Below, in pieces: positions 33,024 through 42,505 of a stretch of 64,000 nt of DNA. Positions within the stretch are counted from its first letter, which is position 1. Every line of letters begins with the position of its first letter. Below the pieces are notes generated by a model. That model ran no database searches. It was given only the letters and a program-made list of their open reading frames with translations, and was not told the origin of the DNA. The position numbers and the translations under genes were made by a program. Source of the DNA: Kitasatospora sp. NBC_00458 (lineage in GTDB: Bacteria; Actinomycetota; Actinomycetes; Streptomycetales; Streptomycetaceae); assembly GCF_036013975.1 (NCBI RefSeq), contig NZ_CP107904.1, forward strand, positions 2,046,001-2,110,000. Reading direction: 5' to 3'.

Positions 33024-33363
33024 GCTCGACCACCTTCAGTCATGGCGGCACCGGCGGGCCGCCCGCTGCGGGGATGGTAACCGCTGCGGATGACACCGTG
33101 ACGACGGCCGCCCGAACAGGACAGCGACCCCCGTCGCACTCAGGGGTCATCTGAGAGCGTAACGCGCCCCTACCCCCGTGCAGCAGCCCCCCGGCACCGC
33201 TGTCCGACGATCCGGGCAGGTCGGCCCCGGCGGAACGGGTGCGGACGGCCACCGGACGGCGACCGGGCGGTCACCGAACGGAGCGGGGACGGTCACCGGA
33301 GGGAGCGCGGAGGGAACGCGGACGGAGCGCGGACCGGACGGGAGCGCCCGGCGGACGCGGCGG
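33024..33363. other. Gene-free stretch upstream of tatA with degenerate repeats
   Basis: No credible gene. Bases 33241-33345 consist of irregular repeats of ACGG, ACCGG and GGAGCG words. The tatA promoter must lie in or upstream of this stretch, but I could not single out a convincing -35/-10 pair. Confidence 0.6.
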
Positions 33364-33543
33364 TCAGGAACGTCCGGGCGCCGCGGCCGCGAGTTCCCCG
33401 GCCGCCTCGGCCAGGGCCCGGGAGGCGGTGTCCACTCCCTTGGCCAGCGCCCGCACGTCCAGCCAGAGCCGGACCGCGAGGACGCCGAGCACCAGCAGGC
33501 CGGCGGTGGCGGCGAGGACGGCGGCGACGAGCATCCAGGACAT
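33364..33543 (-). CDS. Small single-pass membrane protein
   Basis: A 59-residue protein with one hydrophobic helix (MLVAAVLAATAGLLVLGVLA) and an amphipathic Ala-rich helix after it. The ATG at 33541-33543 is preceded by a G-rich run. It lies between pafC-linked genes and tatA on the same strand. I do not recognise a named family. The general build (one helix plus amphipathic helix) resembles TatA/TatB-like small proteins, but the hinge motif is missing. Confidence 0.55.
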   Translation of the reverse strand: MSWMLVAAVLAATAGLLVLGVLAVRLWLDVRALAKGVDTASRALAEAAGELAAAAPGRS

Positions 33544-33669
33544 GGCCCCCACCCTATCGGCCGCCGTCACCGCCCGGTCCCCGGCCGGGGCTCCCCCGCC
33601 GCGCCGCCGGGCACCCCGACCGCACGGCCCCCGCCCCCGGCCGCGTGACGGCCCGGCGGCCGGCGGTCC

Positions 33670-33900
33670 TCAGCTCTCGGCCGGCACCAGCCGCATGGTG
33701 CGCACCCCGGCCCCGGTCAGCGCCGTGACGATCTTCTCCCCGGCGGGCTTGCGCACGGCCGCCCCGCACAGCGGGCAGCCGAAGCTGTAGTGCGTCTGGG
33801 CCGGAGTCCGGCCGAAGGTCAGGCGGAACGCCTCGACCGGCAGCTCCACCTTCTCCCGGCACTCCGAGCAGTAGACCTTGAATCTGGTCCCGGGCTCCAC
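33670..33900 (-). CDS. Small zinc-ribbon protein
   Basis: A 76-residue protein with two CxxC knuckles, C11/C14 (VYCSEC) and C42/C45 (FGCPLC), spaced as in a zinc ribbon. The GTG start at 33900 follows the pafC stop by 3 bases, so it is translationally linked to pafC. The function is unknown; similar small zinc ribbons accompany pafBC in related genomes as far as I recall. Confidence 0.7.
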   Translation of the reverse strand: MEPGTRFKVYCSECREKVELPVEAFRLTFGRTPAQTHYSFGCPLCGAAVRKPAGEKIVTALTGAGVRTMRLVPAES

Positions 33901-33903
33901 GGC

Positions 33904-34860
33904 TCAGACCAGCCCCTCCCCGTAGTGGGCCAGCGCCTCCTGCGCCGCCGCGCGCGCCTGCCCGGCGAGCTCCGGCGGGGAGACGATCCGCCCGTCCCGG
34001 CCCAGCCGGAGTGCGAGCGGGCGCAGCTGCGAGGGGTCGGCGCTGCGCAGGGTGATCCGCAGCCCGCCGTCGGGCAGTTCCTCGGCCCGGTCGTGGGTGT
34101 AGTACTCGGCGACCCAGCGGCCGCCGGAGGAGACCTCGACCACCACCTCGGGGTCGTCGGCCGAGGGGTTGACCAGGCCGCCCGAGAGGTCGCGCGGCTC
34201 GCGCTTGGGCGGGTCGGCGGGGACGTCCAGCACCCGGATCTCGGCGACCCGGTCGAGCCGGAACATCCGGTGGTCCTCGGAGGTCCGGCACCAGGCCTCC
34301 AGGTAGGTGTGGCCCTCGGTGAGCAGCCGGATCGGGTCGACCTCGCGCTCGGTCATGCCGCCGCGCCCGTGCGAGTAGTAGCGCAGCCAGAGCCGCCGGC
34401 CCTCGCTGAGCGCGCGGTCGATGTCGGCGAAGACGTGGCTCTCGGCCTCGAAGGTGACGCCGACCCGGGCGCTGCCCTCGGCGCTCTCCCCGGCCGCGTT
34501 CTCGATCTTGGCGACGGCCCGGGTGAGCGCCTCCCGGTCGCCGGCCCGCAGACCGGGCAGCCCGGCCACCGCGCGGGCGGCCACCAGCAGCGCGGTCGCC
34601 TCGTCGGCGGCCAGCCGCAGCGGCTGGGCGACGTCGTCGACGTTGTGCCACCAGATCCGCTCGCCGTCGGTGTCGATGTCGAGCAGGTCGCCGCCGCGGA
34701 AGCTGGTCCCGCACATCGGCAGCACGTTGAGGTCGCCGATCAGCTCGCGCTCGGTGATGCCGAACGCGCGGGCGACCTCGGCCACCTCGGCGCCGGGGCG
34801 CTCGCGCAGGTAGGTGACCAGCGAGAGCATCCGCCGGGTCTGGTCGATCGCGTTGCTCAT
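33904..34860 (-). CDS. pafC: WYL-domain transcription regulator PafC
   Basis: A 318-residue protein with an N-terminal helix-turn-helix (EVAEVARAFGITERELIGDL) and a WYL domain (LWLRYYSHGRGGMTEREVDP, TYLEAWCRTSEDHRMFRLDR). In mycobacteria PafB and PafC form a heterodimer that activates DNA-damage-response genes independently of LexA. It overlaps pafB by 4 bases, as expected for a stoichiometric pair. A separate role in pupylation has not been shown for these proteins despite the name. Confidence 0.93.
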   Translation of the reverse strand: MSNAIDQTRRMLSLVTYLRERPGAEVAEVARAFGITERELIGDLNVLPMCGTSFRGGDLLDIDTDGERIWWHNVDDVAQPLRLAADEATALLVAARAVAGLPGLRAGDREALTRAVAKIENAAGESAEGSARVGVTFEAESHVFADIDRALSEGRRLWLRYYSHGRGGMTEREVDPIRLLTEGHTYLEAWCRTSEDHRMFRLDRVAEIRVLDVPADPPKREPRDLSGGLVNPSADDPEVVVEVSSGGRWVAEYYTHDRAEELPDGGLRITLRSADPSQLRPLALRLGRDGRIVSPPELAGQARAAAQEALAHYGEGLV

Positions 34861-35837
34861 GCCCGCACACCCTCCACCACAGTGCCGGCCACCGCGCGCA
34901 GCCGGTCGATCACGTCGGCCCGCAGCTCCTCCGGCCCGACCACCAGCACGTCCGGCCCGAACTCCGCCAGGTCGGCGCCGAGCCCGTTGCCGTACGGGAT
35001 CTCCAGTTCGTCCCAGCCCCCGTCGGAGCCCCGGGTGGAGAGCGCCTTGGTGCGCAGCGGGAACCCGGCGCCGCGGCGGACCCGCACCACGGCCGTGGCG
35101 GTGGCCCCCTCGCCGGCGAACTTGGCGACGGTGGCCCGGACGTCCACGTGCTCGGGCACGGTGCCCAGGAAGGCGCCCGAGCGGGCGCGCACCTTGCCGG
35201 TGATCCGGCTGAGCCGGAAGACCCGGGCGTCCTCCCGGTCGCGGTCCCAGCCGGCCAGGTACCAGTGGCCGCGCCAGCACTCCAGCGCCCACGGCTCGAC
35301 GCTGCGCTGCTCGGCGGCGGCGGCGCCGGCCTTGCGGTACTCGAAGGTGACCGGGCGGCGGTCCCGGGCGGCGGTGAGCAGCGGCTCGAACGCGGCCTCC
35401 CGGGCCGGGATCCGCGGCTCCAGGGCGGGCCGGCCCTCGGTCTCGGTGAACGGGACGCCGGCCGCGCGGAGCTTCTGCAGCGCACCGCTGGCGGCGCCGG
35501 ACATCTTGGCCTGCTGCCAGACCCTGGCGGCGAGGGTGAGCGCGGCGGCCTCCTCGGCGTCGAGGGCGATCTCCGGCAGCCGGTTCCGGTCGGCGCGGGC
35601 GAGGTAGCCCAGTTCGCCGTCGAGGGCGTTCTCGTCGACGTCGATGACCAGTCCGAGTTCGCGCAGGTCGTCCTTGTCCCGCTCGAACATCCGGTTGAAG
35701 GCTTCCTCGCTGCTGTTCTGCCAGGCCTCGCGATACGCCTCGATGGATTCCCGCAGCTCCTTCTTGGAGAGCGGACGTCTGGTGTTCATCAGGCACAGGG
35801 CGAGATTCATCAGCCGCTCTGCCTTGGCGATCGCCAT
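34857..35837 (-). CDS. pafB: WYL-domain transcription regulator PafB
   Basis: A 326-residue paralogue and partner of PafC. The N-terminal helix-turn-helix region begins AIAKAERLMNLALCLMNTRR, and the WYL domain contains VTFEYRKAGAAAAEQRSVEP with WYLAGWDRDREDARVFRLSR. It is the first gene of the pafB-pafC-zinc-ribbon unit. Its promoter lies in 35838-35962, after a terminator that insulates it from the upstream FKBP gene. Confidence 0.93.
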   Translation of the reverse strand: MAIAKAERLMNLALCLMNTRRPLSKKELRESIEAYREAWQNSSEEAFNRMFERDKDDLRELGLVIDVDENALDGELGYLARADRNRLPEIALDAEEAAALTLAARVWQQAKMSGAASGALQKLRAAGVPFTETEGRPALEPRIPAREAAFEPLLTAARDRRPVTFEYRKAGAAAAEQRSVEPWALECWRGHWYLAGWDRDREDARVFRLSRITGKVRARSGAFLGTVPEHVDVRATVAKFAGEGATATAVVRVRRGAGFPLRTKALSTRGSDGGWDELEIPYGNGLGADLAEFGPDVLVVGPEELRADVIDRLRAVAGTVVEGVRA

Positions 35838-35962
35838 CGCTGACCCTTCCGGTGTGCCGCGCCGCGCGCGCGGGGTGCGCCCGCCGGGCCGTCGTGGGAC
35901 CCGGCGGGACCGACCGTACCGGTAGCGGTACGCAGTGCAAAAGCCGAGTCCGCAAACGCGTG

Positions 35963-35992
35963 GGGCCGCACCCCGTTCCCGGGGTGCGGCCC
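35963..35992 (-). terminator. Terminator after the single-domain FKBP gene
   Basis: GGGCCGCACCCC (35963-35974) pairs perfectly with GGGGTGCGGCCC (35981-35992) around six bases, 15 bases downstream of the FKBP stop. Confidence 0.8.
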
Positions 35993-36007
35993 TGCGTCAC
36001 GCCCTGC

Positions 36008-36373
36008 TCAGACGGACAGCAGGTCGACCACGAAGATCAGGGTCGAGCCCGCCGGGATGAGCGGCGACGGCGACTGGTTGCCGTAGGCCAGGTGCGGCGG
36101 GATGACCAGCTCGCGGCGGCCGCCGACCTTCATGCCGGCGACGCCCTGGTCCCAGCCCTTGATGACGCGGCCGCCACCGAGCGGGAACTTGAAGGACGAG
36201 CCGCGGTTCCAGCTGGCGTCGAACTCCTCGCCGGTCGCGAAGGTCACGCCGACGTAGTGCACCTCGACGACCTGGCCGGGCTTGGCCTCCTCACCGGTGC
36301 CGACGGTGATGTCGCGGATCTGGAGGTCGGCCGGCGGGTCGCCGACCGGGAAGTCGATCTCAGGCTTGCTCAC
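36008..36373 (-). CDS. Single-domain FKBP-type peptidyl-prolyl isomerase
   Basis: A 121-residue cytoplasmic FKBP. It has the classic active-site elements VHYVGVTFATGEEFDASWNRG, PLGGGRVIKGWDQGV and the terminal strand STLIFVVDLLSV. FKBPs catalyse cis/trans isomerisation of Xaa-Pro bonds. The GTG at 36371-36373 starts the conserved protein with AGAGG just upstream. It is one of three FKBP genes in a row between pafA and pafB. Confidence 0.93.
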   Translation of the reverse strand: MSKPEIDFPVGDPPADLQIRDITVGTGEEAKPGQVVEVHYVGVTFATGEEFDASWNRGSSFKFPLGGGRVIKGWDQGVAGMKVGGRRELVIPPHLAYGNQSPSPLIPAGSTLIFVVDLLSV

Positions 36374-36410
36374 TGTGCCTCTTCTCACGGTTGGTTCGGT
36401 CCATGACCAA

Positions 36411-36467
36411 GCGGCGGGCGCCCGCACCCCCGGTCCGTTACCGGACCACGGTACGGGCGCCCGCCGC
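36411..36467 (-). terminator. Branched hairpin terminator after the membrane FKBP gene
   Basis: GCGGCGGGCGCCCG (36411-36424) pairs perfectly with CGGGCGCCCGCCGC (36454-36467). Inside is a second stem, GGTCCG (36432-36437) with CGGACC (36442-36447). It lies downstream of the leftward membrane-anchored FKBP gene. Confidence 0.75.
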
Positions 36468-36535
36468 CCGTCCGGGCACGGGCCACGCGGCCCGGCCCGA
36501 AGGTCACACGCACACCATTGTCACCCGAAAGTGGA

Positions 36536-37846
36536 TCAGCCCTGACCGGCGTCGAGGATGTCGACCACGAAGACCAGCGTGGAGTTGGCCGGGATGTCGC
36601 CCTGGGCCTGGTCCTTGTAGCCCAGCGAGGCCGGGATGACCAGCTCGACGCGGCTGCCGATGGTCTGGCCCTCCAGGCCCTGGTCCCAGCCGGCGATGAC
36701 CTGTCCGCCGCCGAGCGGGAACGAGAACGCCTGGCCCTTGCTCAGCGAGGAGTCGAAGACCTTGCCGTCCTTGAACAGCGCGCCGGTGTACTGGACGAGG
36801 ATCTTCTCGCCCTTCTCGACCTTGCGGCCCTCGCCCTTGATCAGGACGTGGGACTTCAGCTCGGTCGGGTCGGCCGCGCCGGCCACCGGGGTGATGTCGG
36901 CCGGCTTCTTGCCGTTGTCCTTGACCTGCGGGAAGTCCGCGGGCGGCGGGGTCACGGTACCGCTGACCACGGAGTCCGGGGCGTTGCTGTTGCGGATGTC
37001 GATGACGAAGACCAGGTTGTCCTTCGCGCCGATCGACATGCTCGGGTTGCCCTGGGCGCCGAAGGCGGCGGCCGGCGGGGCCACCACCAGGAGCCGGCTG
37101 CCGGCCTTCTTGCCGACCACGGCCTGGTCGAGCGCCGGGATCAGCGCGTCGGTGCCGGCCTGGAAGATCTGCGGCTTGCCCTTCTCGTCGTACGAGGAGG
37201 GGATGTCCTTGCCGGTGTTCCAGTCCTTGCCGGTGTAGTCGACCGAGGTCCAGGAGTTCTTCTCGACCTTGGGGCCGGTGCCCTCGGAGAGGACCTTCAC
37301 CACGAAGTTGCCGTCCGCCTGCTCGGCGGGGACCTCGATGGTGGCCTTCTTGCCGAACTCGCCGGTGACGGTCGGCAGCACCTTGGCGCTGTCCTTGATC
37401 GGCGGGACCGGCTCGGCGGTCGGCGTGGCCGGCGCGCTCTTGGCCGCGTCCGGCTTGGCGGCGGCGGAGTCCGACGAGTCGTCCTTGTTCACCAGGTACA
37501 GCGTGACGGCGCTGCCGATCAGCAGCACGGACAGCACCGTGCCGAGGATCACACCCAGCTTCCCGACGTTCCCCGGGTTCTCGTCGTACCCGGCCTCGGA
37601 GGTGTCCTGGCGGCGCACGGTCGACGCGAAGATCTGCGGGGTGTCGTCGGTCTTCGTCCCGCCCGCCGGCCGCGGGGCCTCGCCGGGCTGGGCCCAGCCG
37701 GCCTGCTGCTTCAGGATCGACGGCGGTACGACGATCGACTCGCCGTCACCCGGAAGCGGGCCACCGGGCCGCGAGTCTGCCGGGTCACCGGCGGAGTTTC
37801 CGTTCGCGGTGCCGGCTCCGCCCGGGCTCGACGCTTTCTCAGACAT
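36536..37846 (-). CDS. Membrane-anchored protein with two FKBP domains
   Basis: A 436-residue protein: a disordered cytoplasmic segment (1-95), one membrane helix (about 96-118), a linker, then two FKBP domains outside the membrane (about 170-300 and 335-436). The second domain has the standard active-site pattern (VQYTGALFKDGKVFDSSLSK, PLGGGQVIAGWDQGL). The first is divergent (VDYTGKDWNTGKDIPSSYDE) and lacks the GWD signature, having PALDQAVVGKKAG instead. It probably helps fold exported proteins. It belongs to the same three-gene FKBP block. Confidence 0.88.
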   Translation of the reverse strand: MSEKASSPGGAGTANGNSAGDPADSRPGGPLPGDGESIVVPPSILKQQAGWAQPGEAPRPAGGTKTDDTPQIFASTVRRQDTSEAGYDENPGNVGKLGVILGTVLSVLLIGSAVTLYLVNKDDSSDSAAAKPDAAKSAPATPTAEPVPPIKDSAKVLPTVTGEFGKKATIEVPAEQADGNFVVKVLSEGTGPKVEKNSWTSVDYTGKDWNTGKDIPSSYDEKGKPQIFQAGTDALIPALDQAVVGKKAGSRLLVVAPPAAAFGAQGNPSMSIGAKDNLVFVIDIRNSNAPDSVVSGTVTPPPADFPQVKDNGKKPADITPVAGAADPTELKSHVLIKGEGRKVEKGEKILVQYTGALFKDGKVFDSSLSKGQAFSFPLGGGQVIAGWDQGLEGQTIGSRVELVIPASLGYKDQAQGDIPANSTLVFVVDILDAGQG

Positions 37847-37990
37847 GACTCCCCATCCATCTCGCCACGAGGTCTTCGAGGTCTACGGTGCCGGCGTGGT
37901 GGGCGCCGGGTGCTGCCGCACTGCACGCCCGGACCCCGGACGCCGGCGGCGCCTACCACAGTGCGAGGGCAGTATGACAGGTCAGGATGA

Positions 37991-38022
37991 GGGCGGGCGC
38001 TTCCCTGTGCGAGCGCCCGCCC
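37991..38022 (-). terminator. Terminator after the lipoprotein FKBP gene
   Basis: GGGCGGGCGCT (37991-38001) pairs with AGCGCCCGCCC (38012-38022) around ten bases, downstream of the leftward lipoprotein FKBP gene. Confidence 0.75.
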
Positions 38023-38078
38023 AAGCGTACGGAATCCCTCCGGCCTTTCCCAGGCCGCGGAGGACTCCAGGACGCGTC

Positions 38079-39068
38079 CTACACGGCCTCCAGGATGTCG
38101 ATCACGAAGACCAGCGTCGAGTTCGGCGGCACCGCGCCCTGCGCCTGGTCCTTGTAACCGAGCGCCGGCGGCACCACGAGCTCGACCCGGCTGCCGACGT
38201 TCTGGCCCACCAGGCCCTTGTCCCAGCCCTCGATCACACTGCCGGTGCCGATCTGCAGCGCCTGCGCACCGCCGTGGCTCCAGGAGGAGTCGAACTGCTG
38301 GCCGTTGCTCCACAGCACCCCGGTGTACTGCACCACCAGGGTCTGCCCCTCCTTGACCTGCTTGCCCTCGCCCTTGATCAGCACCGCCTGCTGGAGCTCG
38401 GTCGGCGGCGCCTGCCCGGGCGGCACGGTGATCGTCACCGCGGCCTTGCCGTTGTCCTTGACCTGCGGCATCGTCGCCGGCGGCTGCGTCATGGTGCCGG
38501 AGAGCGTGGAGTCCGGCGGCAGGCTCTCCATGATGTCCAGCACGAACACCACCGTGTCGCCCGGACCCACCCCGAGCTGGGTGCTGCCCTGGGTGCCGAA
38601 CGCGGCGGCCGGCGGGGCCACCACCAGCAGCCGGCTGCCGACCTTCTTGCCGATCACGCTCTGGTCGAAGGCCGGCACCAGCTGCCCGCTGCCGGCCTGG
38701 TAGAGCTGCGGCTTGCCGCCCGCGTCGTACGAGCTGGGCAGGTCCTTGCCGGTGGTCCAGTCCTTCGCGGTGTAGTTGACCGTGACCCAGTCGCCCTTGT
38801 TGACGGTCGACCGGTCCCCCTCGCTGACGGTGTTCACCACGAACTGGCCGCTGGGCTGGCCCTCGGGGAGGGTGATGGTGGCCTTGCTCCCGAAGCCGCC
38901 GCCGGACAGCGTCGGCATCGGCGGGGCCTCGTTCACCGGGGTCGGCACGGTGGGCGCGGCGGTGGGCGACGCCGACGGCGTGGCCGGGCTCGCGGGTTCG
39001 GTGGAGCTGCTGCAGGCCACCGCCAGCAGCAGGGGCAGGGTGAGAAGCAACCCGGCGGTGCGGCGCAC
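38079..39068 (-). CDS. Lipoprotein with two FKBP domains
   Basis: A 329-residue lipoprotein. The signal peptide MRRTAGLLLTLPLLLAVAC gives a lipobox ending at Cys19, so it is anchored to the outer face of the membrane. Two FKBP domains follow: a divergent one (VNYTAKDWTTGKDLPSSYD, PAFDQSVIGKKVG) and a standard one (VQYTGVLWSNGQQFDSSWSH, EGWDKGLVGQNVG). The architecture parallels the membrane-anchored FKBP downstream and suggests duplication. The GTG at 39066-39068 has AGGA upstream. Confidence 0.9.
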   Translation of the reverse strand: MRRTAGLLLTLPLLLAVACSSSTEPASPATPSASPTAAPTVPTPVNEAPPMPTLSGGGFGSKATITLPEGQPSGQFVVNTVSEGDRSTVNKGDWVTVNYTAKDWTTGKDLPSSYDAGGKPQLYQAGSGQLVPAFDQSVIGKKVGSRLLVVAPPAAAFGTQGSTQLGVGPGDTVVFVLDIMESLPPDSTLSGTMTQPPATMPQVKDNGKAAVTITVPPGQAPPTELQQAVLIKGEGKQVKEGQTLVVQYTGVLWSNGQQFDSSWSHGGAQALQIGTGSVIEGWDKGLVGQNVGSRVELVVPPALGYKDQAQGAVPPNSTLVFVIDILEAV

Positions 39069-39130
39069 GGTGTTCCTAACTGTCGGTCAAAGTCGGCTCT
39101 CCGGACTCGACGGACAGCGTATTCCCCGAC

Positions 39131-39169
39131 GGTGCCCGGCTCCGGTAGACACCGCCGGGTCCGGGCACC
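39131..39169 (-). terminator. Hairpin after pafA
   Basis: GGTGCCCGG (39131-39139) pairs with CCGGGCACC (39161-39169) around 21 bases, 36 bases past the pafA stop. Confidence 0.6.
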
Positions 39170-39204
39170 GCAAAGATCACACCGGCAGGGGACGCCGGCA
39201 CCGC

Positions 39205-40566
39205 TCACATCCCCGCGATGAGCTTCTCCACCCTCTCGTCGACCGACCGGAACGGGTCCTTGCACAGCACCGTCCGCTGCGCCTGGTCGTTCAGCTTGAG
39301 GTGCACCCAGTCGACGGTGAAGTCGCGGCGCTGCTCCTGCGCCCGGCGGATGAAGTCCCCGCGCAGCCGGGCCCGGGTGGTCTGCGGCGGGATCGACTTG
39401 GCCTCGAAGGTCTTGAGGTCGGTGGTCACCCGCTGCGCCTGGTTCTTCGCCTGGAGCAGGTAGAACAGCCCGCGCCGGCGGTGGATGTCGTGGTAGGCGA
39501 GGTCGATCTGGGCGACCCGCGGGTTGCTCATGCTCATCTGGTGCTTCTCGCGGTAGCGCTCGATGAGCTTGTACTTCATGATCCAGTCGATCTCGGTGGC
39601 CACGTCGTCGAGCCGCTCGGTCTTCACCGCCTCCAGGGTGCGGCCCCACAGGTCGAGGACGCGGGCGATGGTGCCGGTGTTGATGCCCTTGCGGTCGGCG
39701 AACTCCAGCGCCTTGGTGTAGTACTCCTCCTGGATGTCCAGCGCGCTGGCCTCCCGGCCGTTGGCCAGCCGGACCTGGTGGGTCCCGGTGAGGTCGTGGC
39801 TGACCTCGCGGATCGCCCGGATCGGGTTCTCCAGGGTGAGGTCGCGCATCACCACGCCGGCCTCGATCAGCCGGAGCACCAGGTCGGTGGAGCCGACCTT
39901 GAGCAGGGTGGTGGTCTCGGACATGTTGGAGTCGCCGACGATCACGTGCAGCCGCCGGTACCGCTCGGCGTCGGCGTGCGGCTCGTCCCGGGTGTTGATG
40001 ATCGGACGGGAGCGGGTGGTCGCCGAGCTGACGCCCTCCCAGATGTGCTCGGCCCGCTGGCTGACGCAGTAGACCGCGCCGCGCGGGGTCTGCAGCACCT
40101 TGCCGGCGCCGCAGATCAGCTGGCGGGTCACCAGGAACGGGATGAGCACGTCGGCCAGCCGGGAGAACTCGCCGTGCCGGGCCACCAGGTAGTTCTCGTG
40201 GCAGCCGTAGGAGTTGCCGGCCGAGTCGGTGTTGTTCTTGAAGAGGTAGACGTCCCCGGCGATGCCCTCCTCGTGCAGCCGCCGCTCGGCGTCCACCAGG
40301 AGGCCCTCAAGGATGCGCTCGCCCGCCTTGTCGTGCGTCACCAGCTCGGTGACGTCGTCGCACTCGGGGGTGGCGTACTCGGGGTGGGAGCCCACGTCGA
40401 GGTACAGGCGGGCACCGTTGCGCAGGAACACGTTGCTGCTGCGGCCCCAGGAGACTACGCGGCGGAAGAGGTACCGGGCCACCTCGTCCGGGGACAGCCT
40501 GCGCTGCCCGCGGAACGTACAGGTGACGCCGTACTCGTTCTCCAGCCCGAAAATTCGGCGGTCCAT
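39205..40566 (-). CDS. pafA: Pup--protein ligase PafA
   Basis: A 453-residue ligase of the glutamine-synthetase-like fold, of the family's usual length. It activates the C-terminal glutamate of Pup with ATP and joins it to substrate lysines. Visible motifs are [20 protein letters not shown] near the start (nucleotide/metal-binding Glu), [17 protein letters not shown] (catalytic Asp) and [20 protein letters not shown]. The ATG at 40564-40566 matches the conserved N-terminus. A terminator between prcA and pafA implies its own promoter. Confidence 0.95.
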   Translation of the reverse strand: MDRRIFGLENEYGVTCTFRGQRRLSPDEVARYLFRRVVSWGRSSNVFLRNGARLYLDVGSHPEYATPECDDVTELVTHDKAGERILEGLLVDAERRLHEEGIAGDVYLFKNNTDSAGNSYGCHENYLVARHGEFSRLADVLIPFLVTRQLICGAGKVLQTPRGAVYCVSQRAEHIWEGVSSATTRSRPIINTRDEPHADAERYRRLHVIVGDSNMSETTTLLKVGSTDLVLRLIEAGVVMRDLTLENPIRAIREVSHDLTGTHQVRLANGREASALDIQEEYYTKALEFADRKGINTGTIARVLDLWGRTLEAVKTERLDDVATEIDWIMKYKLIERYREKHQMSMSNPRVAQIDLAYHDIHRRRGLFYLLQAKNQAQRVTTDLKTFEAKSIPPQTTRARLRGDFIRRAQEQRRDFTVDWVHLKLNDQAQRTVLCKDPFRSVDERVEKLIAGM

Positions 40567-40638
40567 GGGCCATCCATTCTCTGATGGGAGCTGTCCGAAA
40601 CCGCCTCCGCGGCGCCGTCCCGGCCGCCGCAGGGGCAC

Positions 40639-40682
40639 CGGGGTCCCCGCGGCGGACGTCGCCGGCCGCCGCGGGGACCCCG
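40639..40682 (-). terminator. Strong terminator after prcA
   Basis: CGGGGTCCCCGCGGCGG (40639-40655) pairs perfectly with CCGCCGCGGGGACCCCG (40666-40682): a 17-bp stem with a ten-base loop, 7 bases after the prcA stop. Confidence 0.85.
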
Positions 40683-40688
40683 CAGGCA

Positions 40689-41456
40689 CTACTGGTCGGA
40701 GTCGCCCGGCGGGGTGGCCGCCGGCTTCTCCTCGTCGTCGGTCTCGGCGGACTCGTCGCCGTCGAGCAGCCGGGCGAGCTGGCCGCCCAGGATCCGCTTG
40801 AACTTGCGCTGCTGGAAGCGCTGGCGGTCCAGCACCGCCACCTCCAGCTGCTCGGGGGTGAGGGTGCGCGGGCTGCCGCCGTTGGGGTCCCGGGCGAGCG
40901 AGTCCACGGCCACCTTCACCGCGTCGGTCAGCGAGAGCCCGCCGCGGTGGCGCTGGCCGAGGTAGTTGCCGATGGAGTCGGCGTTGCCGCCGACCACCAC
41001 GTAGTTCTTCTCGTCGACGACCGAGCCGTCCGGGGTGAGCCGGTAGATCTGGTCCTCTTCGGTGGTGCGGCCGACCTCGGCCACGATGAGCTCCACCTCG
41101 TACGGCTTCTCGCCGACGGAGGAGAAGATGGTGCCGAGCGTCTGGGCGTAGACGTTGGCCAGGCCCCGGGCGGTGACGTCCGCACGGTCGTAGGAGTAGC
41201 CGCGCAGGTCGGCGTAGCGGACGCCGCCGATGCGCAGGTTCTCGAACTCGTTGTAGCGGCCGACCGCCGCGAAGGCGATCTTGTCGTAGATCTCGGAGAC
41301 CTTGTGGAGCGCCCGGGAGGTGTTCTCCGCGACGAAGACGATGCCGTCGGCGTAGGTGAGCACGACCACGCTGCGACCGCGTGCGATGCCCTTGCGGGCG
41401 TACTCGGCGCGGTCCGCCATGGCCTGCTGGGGCGAGACGTAGAACGGTGTCGACAC
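40689..41456 (-). CDS. prcA: 20S proteasome alpha subunit
   Basis: A 255-residue alpha subunit, without a catalytic N-terminal threonine. The start [20 protein letters not shown] and the [20 protein letters not shown] strand match actinobacterial PrcA. The C-terminal tail is acidic and disordered. It builds the outer rings of the core particle and docks Mpa. The GTG at 41454-41456 lies 37 bases after prcB. Confidence 0.95.
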   Translation of the reverse strand: MSTPFYVSPQQAMADRAEYARKGIARGRSVVVLTYADGIVFVAENTSRALHKVSEIYDKIAFAAVGRYNEFENLRIGGVRYADLRGYSYDRADVTARGLANVYAQTLGTIFSSVGEKPYEVELIVAEVGRTTEEDQIYRLTPDGSVVDEKNYVVVGGNADSIGNYLGQRHRGGLSLTDAVKVAVDSLARDPNGGSPRTLTPEQLEVAVLDRQRFQQRKFKRILGGQLARLLDGDESAETDDEEKPAATPPGDSDQ

Positions 41457-41493
41457 CGGCGGTCGTCCCTTCCTTGGTAGGTGTGGCTGACGG

Positions 41494-42333
41494 CTAGAGC
41501 AGCGGGGCCTGCGGACCGTTGGGGTGGTTCAGGCGGTGCTCGGTGATGGAGACGACGATCTCGGTGACCTCTTCGTCGGTGAGCCGGCGGAAGCCGTCCT
41601 CGGTGATCAGCGACACGATCGGGAAGATCCTGCGGGCGAGGTCCGGGCCGCCGGTGGCGGAGTCGTCGTCGGCCGCGTCGTACAGGGCCTGGACGACCGC
41701 GGTGGAGGCCTGCTCGGCCGTCAGGTCGTCGCGGTAGAGCTTCTTCAGCGAACCGCGGGCGAAGACCGAGCCGGAACCGGTGGCGGCGAAGCCGCGCTCC
41801 TCGGAGCGGCCGCCGGTGACGTCGTAGGTGAAGATCCGGCCGCGGCCGAGGTCGAGGTCGTAGCCGGCGAAGACCGGGACGACGGCCAGGCCCTGCATCG
41901 CCATGCCCAGGTTGCCCCGGATCATGGTGGTGAGCCGGTTGGCCTTGCCCTCCAGGGAGAGCACCGTGCCCTCGATCTTCTCGTAGTGCTCCAGCTCCAA
42001 CTGGAACAGCCGGACCATCTCGATCGCGAGGCCGGCGGTGCCGGCGACGCCGACCGCGCTGTACTCGTCGGCCGGGAAGACCTTCTGCATGTCCCGCTGG
42101 GCGATCACGTTGCCCATCGTGGCGCGGCGGTCACCCGCGAGGACGACACCGCCGTCGAAGACCACCGAGACGATGGTCGTGCCGTGCGGGGCCTGGACGA
42201 TGCCCTCGGGCAGGCTGCGCCGGCCCGGGATCAGCTCCGGCTGGTGGTCGGCCAGGAAGTCGAGGAACGACGAGGACCCCGGGGTCAGGAAGGCAGCCGG
42301 TAGACGCCCGGTGCCACGGATGTTGGCTTCCAC
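41494..42333 (-). CDS. prcB: 20S proteasome beta subunit (catalytic)
   Basis: A 279-residue beta subunit. A propeptide of 51 residues ends at HG, and the catalytic nucleophile is T52 in [20 protein letters not shown]; autocleavage exposes this threonine. The lysine and Asp/Arg motifs (GDRRATMGN) are present. The GTG at 42333 has GGAAGGA upstream and a good promoter at 42373-42400. Confidence 0.95.
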   Translation of the reverse strand: MEANIRGTGRLPAAFLTPGSSSFLDFLADHQPELIPGRRSLPEGIVQAPHGTTIVSVVFDGGVVLAGDRRATMGNVIAQRDMQKVFPADEYSAVGVAGTAGLAIEMVRLFQLELEHYEKIEGTVLSLEGKANRLTTMIRGNLGMAMQGLAVVPVFAGYDLDLGRGRIFTYDVTGGRSEERGFAATGSGSVFARGSLKKLYRDDLTAEQASTAVVQALYDAADDDSATGGPDLARRIFPIVSLITEDGFRRLTDEEVTEIVVSITEHRLNHPNGPQAPLL

Positions 42334-42372
42334 ACGATTCCTTCCAGGTAGCTTGAAGCGCGCACTGCCCGC

Positions 42373-42400
42373 ACCCTACCCGCCGGACGATCACTGTCCA
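42373..42400 (-). promoter_or_regulatory. Promoter of prcBA
   Basis: On the minus strand, -35 TGGACA (42395-42400), a 16-base spacer and -10 TAGGGT (42373-42378), with the prcB start about 40 bases downstream. It suggests that prcBA can be transcribed separately from pup. Confidence 0.6.
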
Positions 42401-42505
42401 GAGGGGCGGAGGGGCGGACCGGGGCGGACGGCCGGCTCCCGCCGCCCGCCCGCACTCCCGGTCGCAACCGTGAATTCCCGGATTGCCCGGAAGGGGTCGC
42501 CGGGG

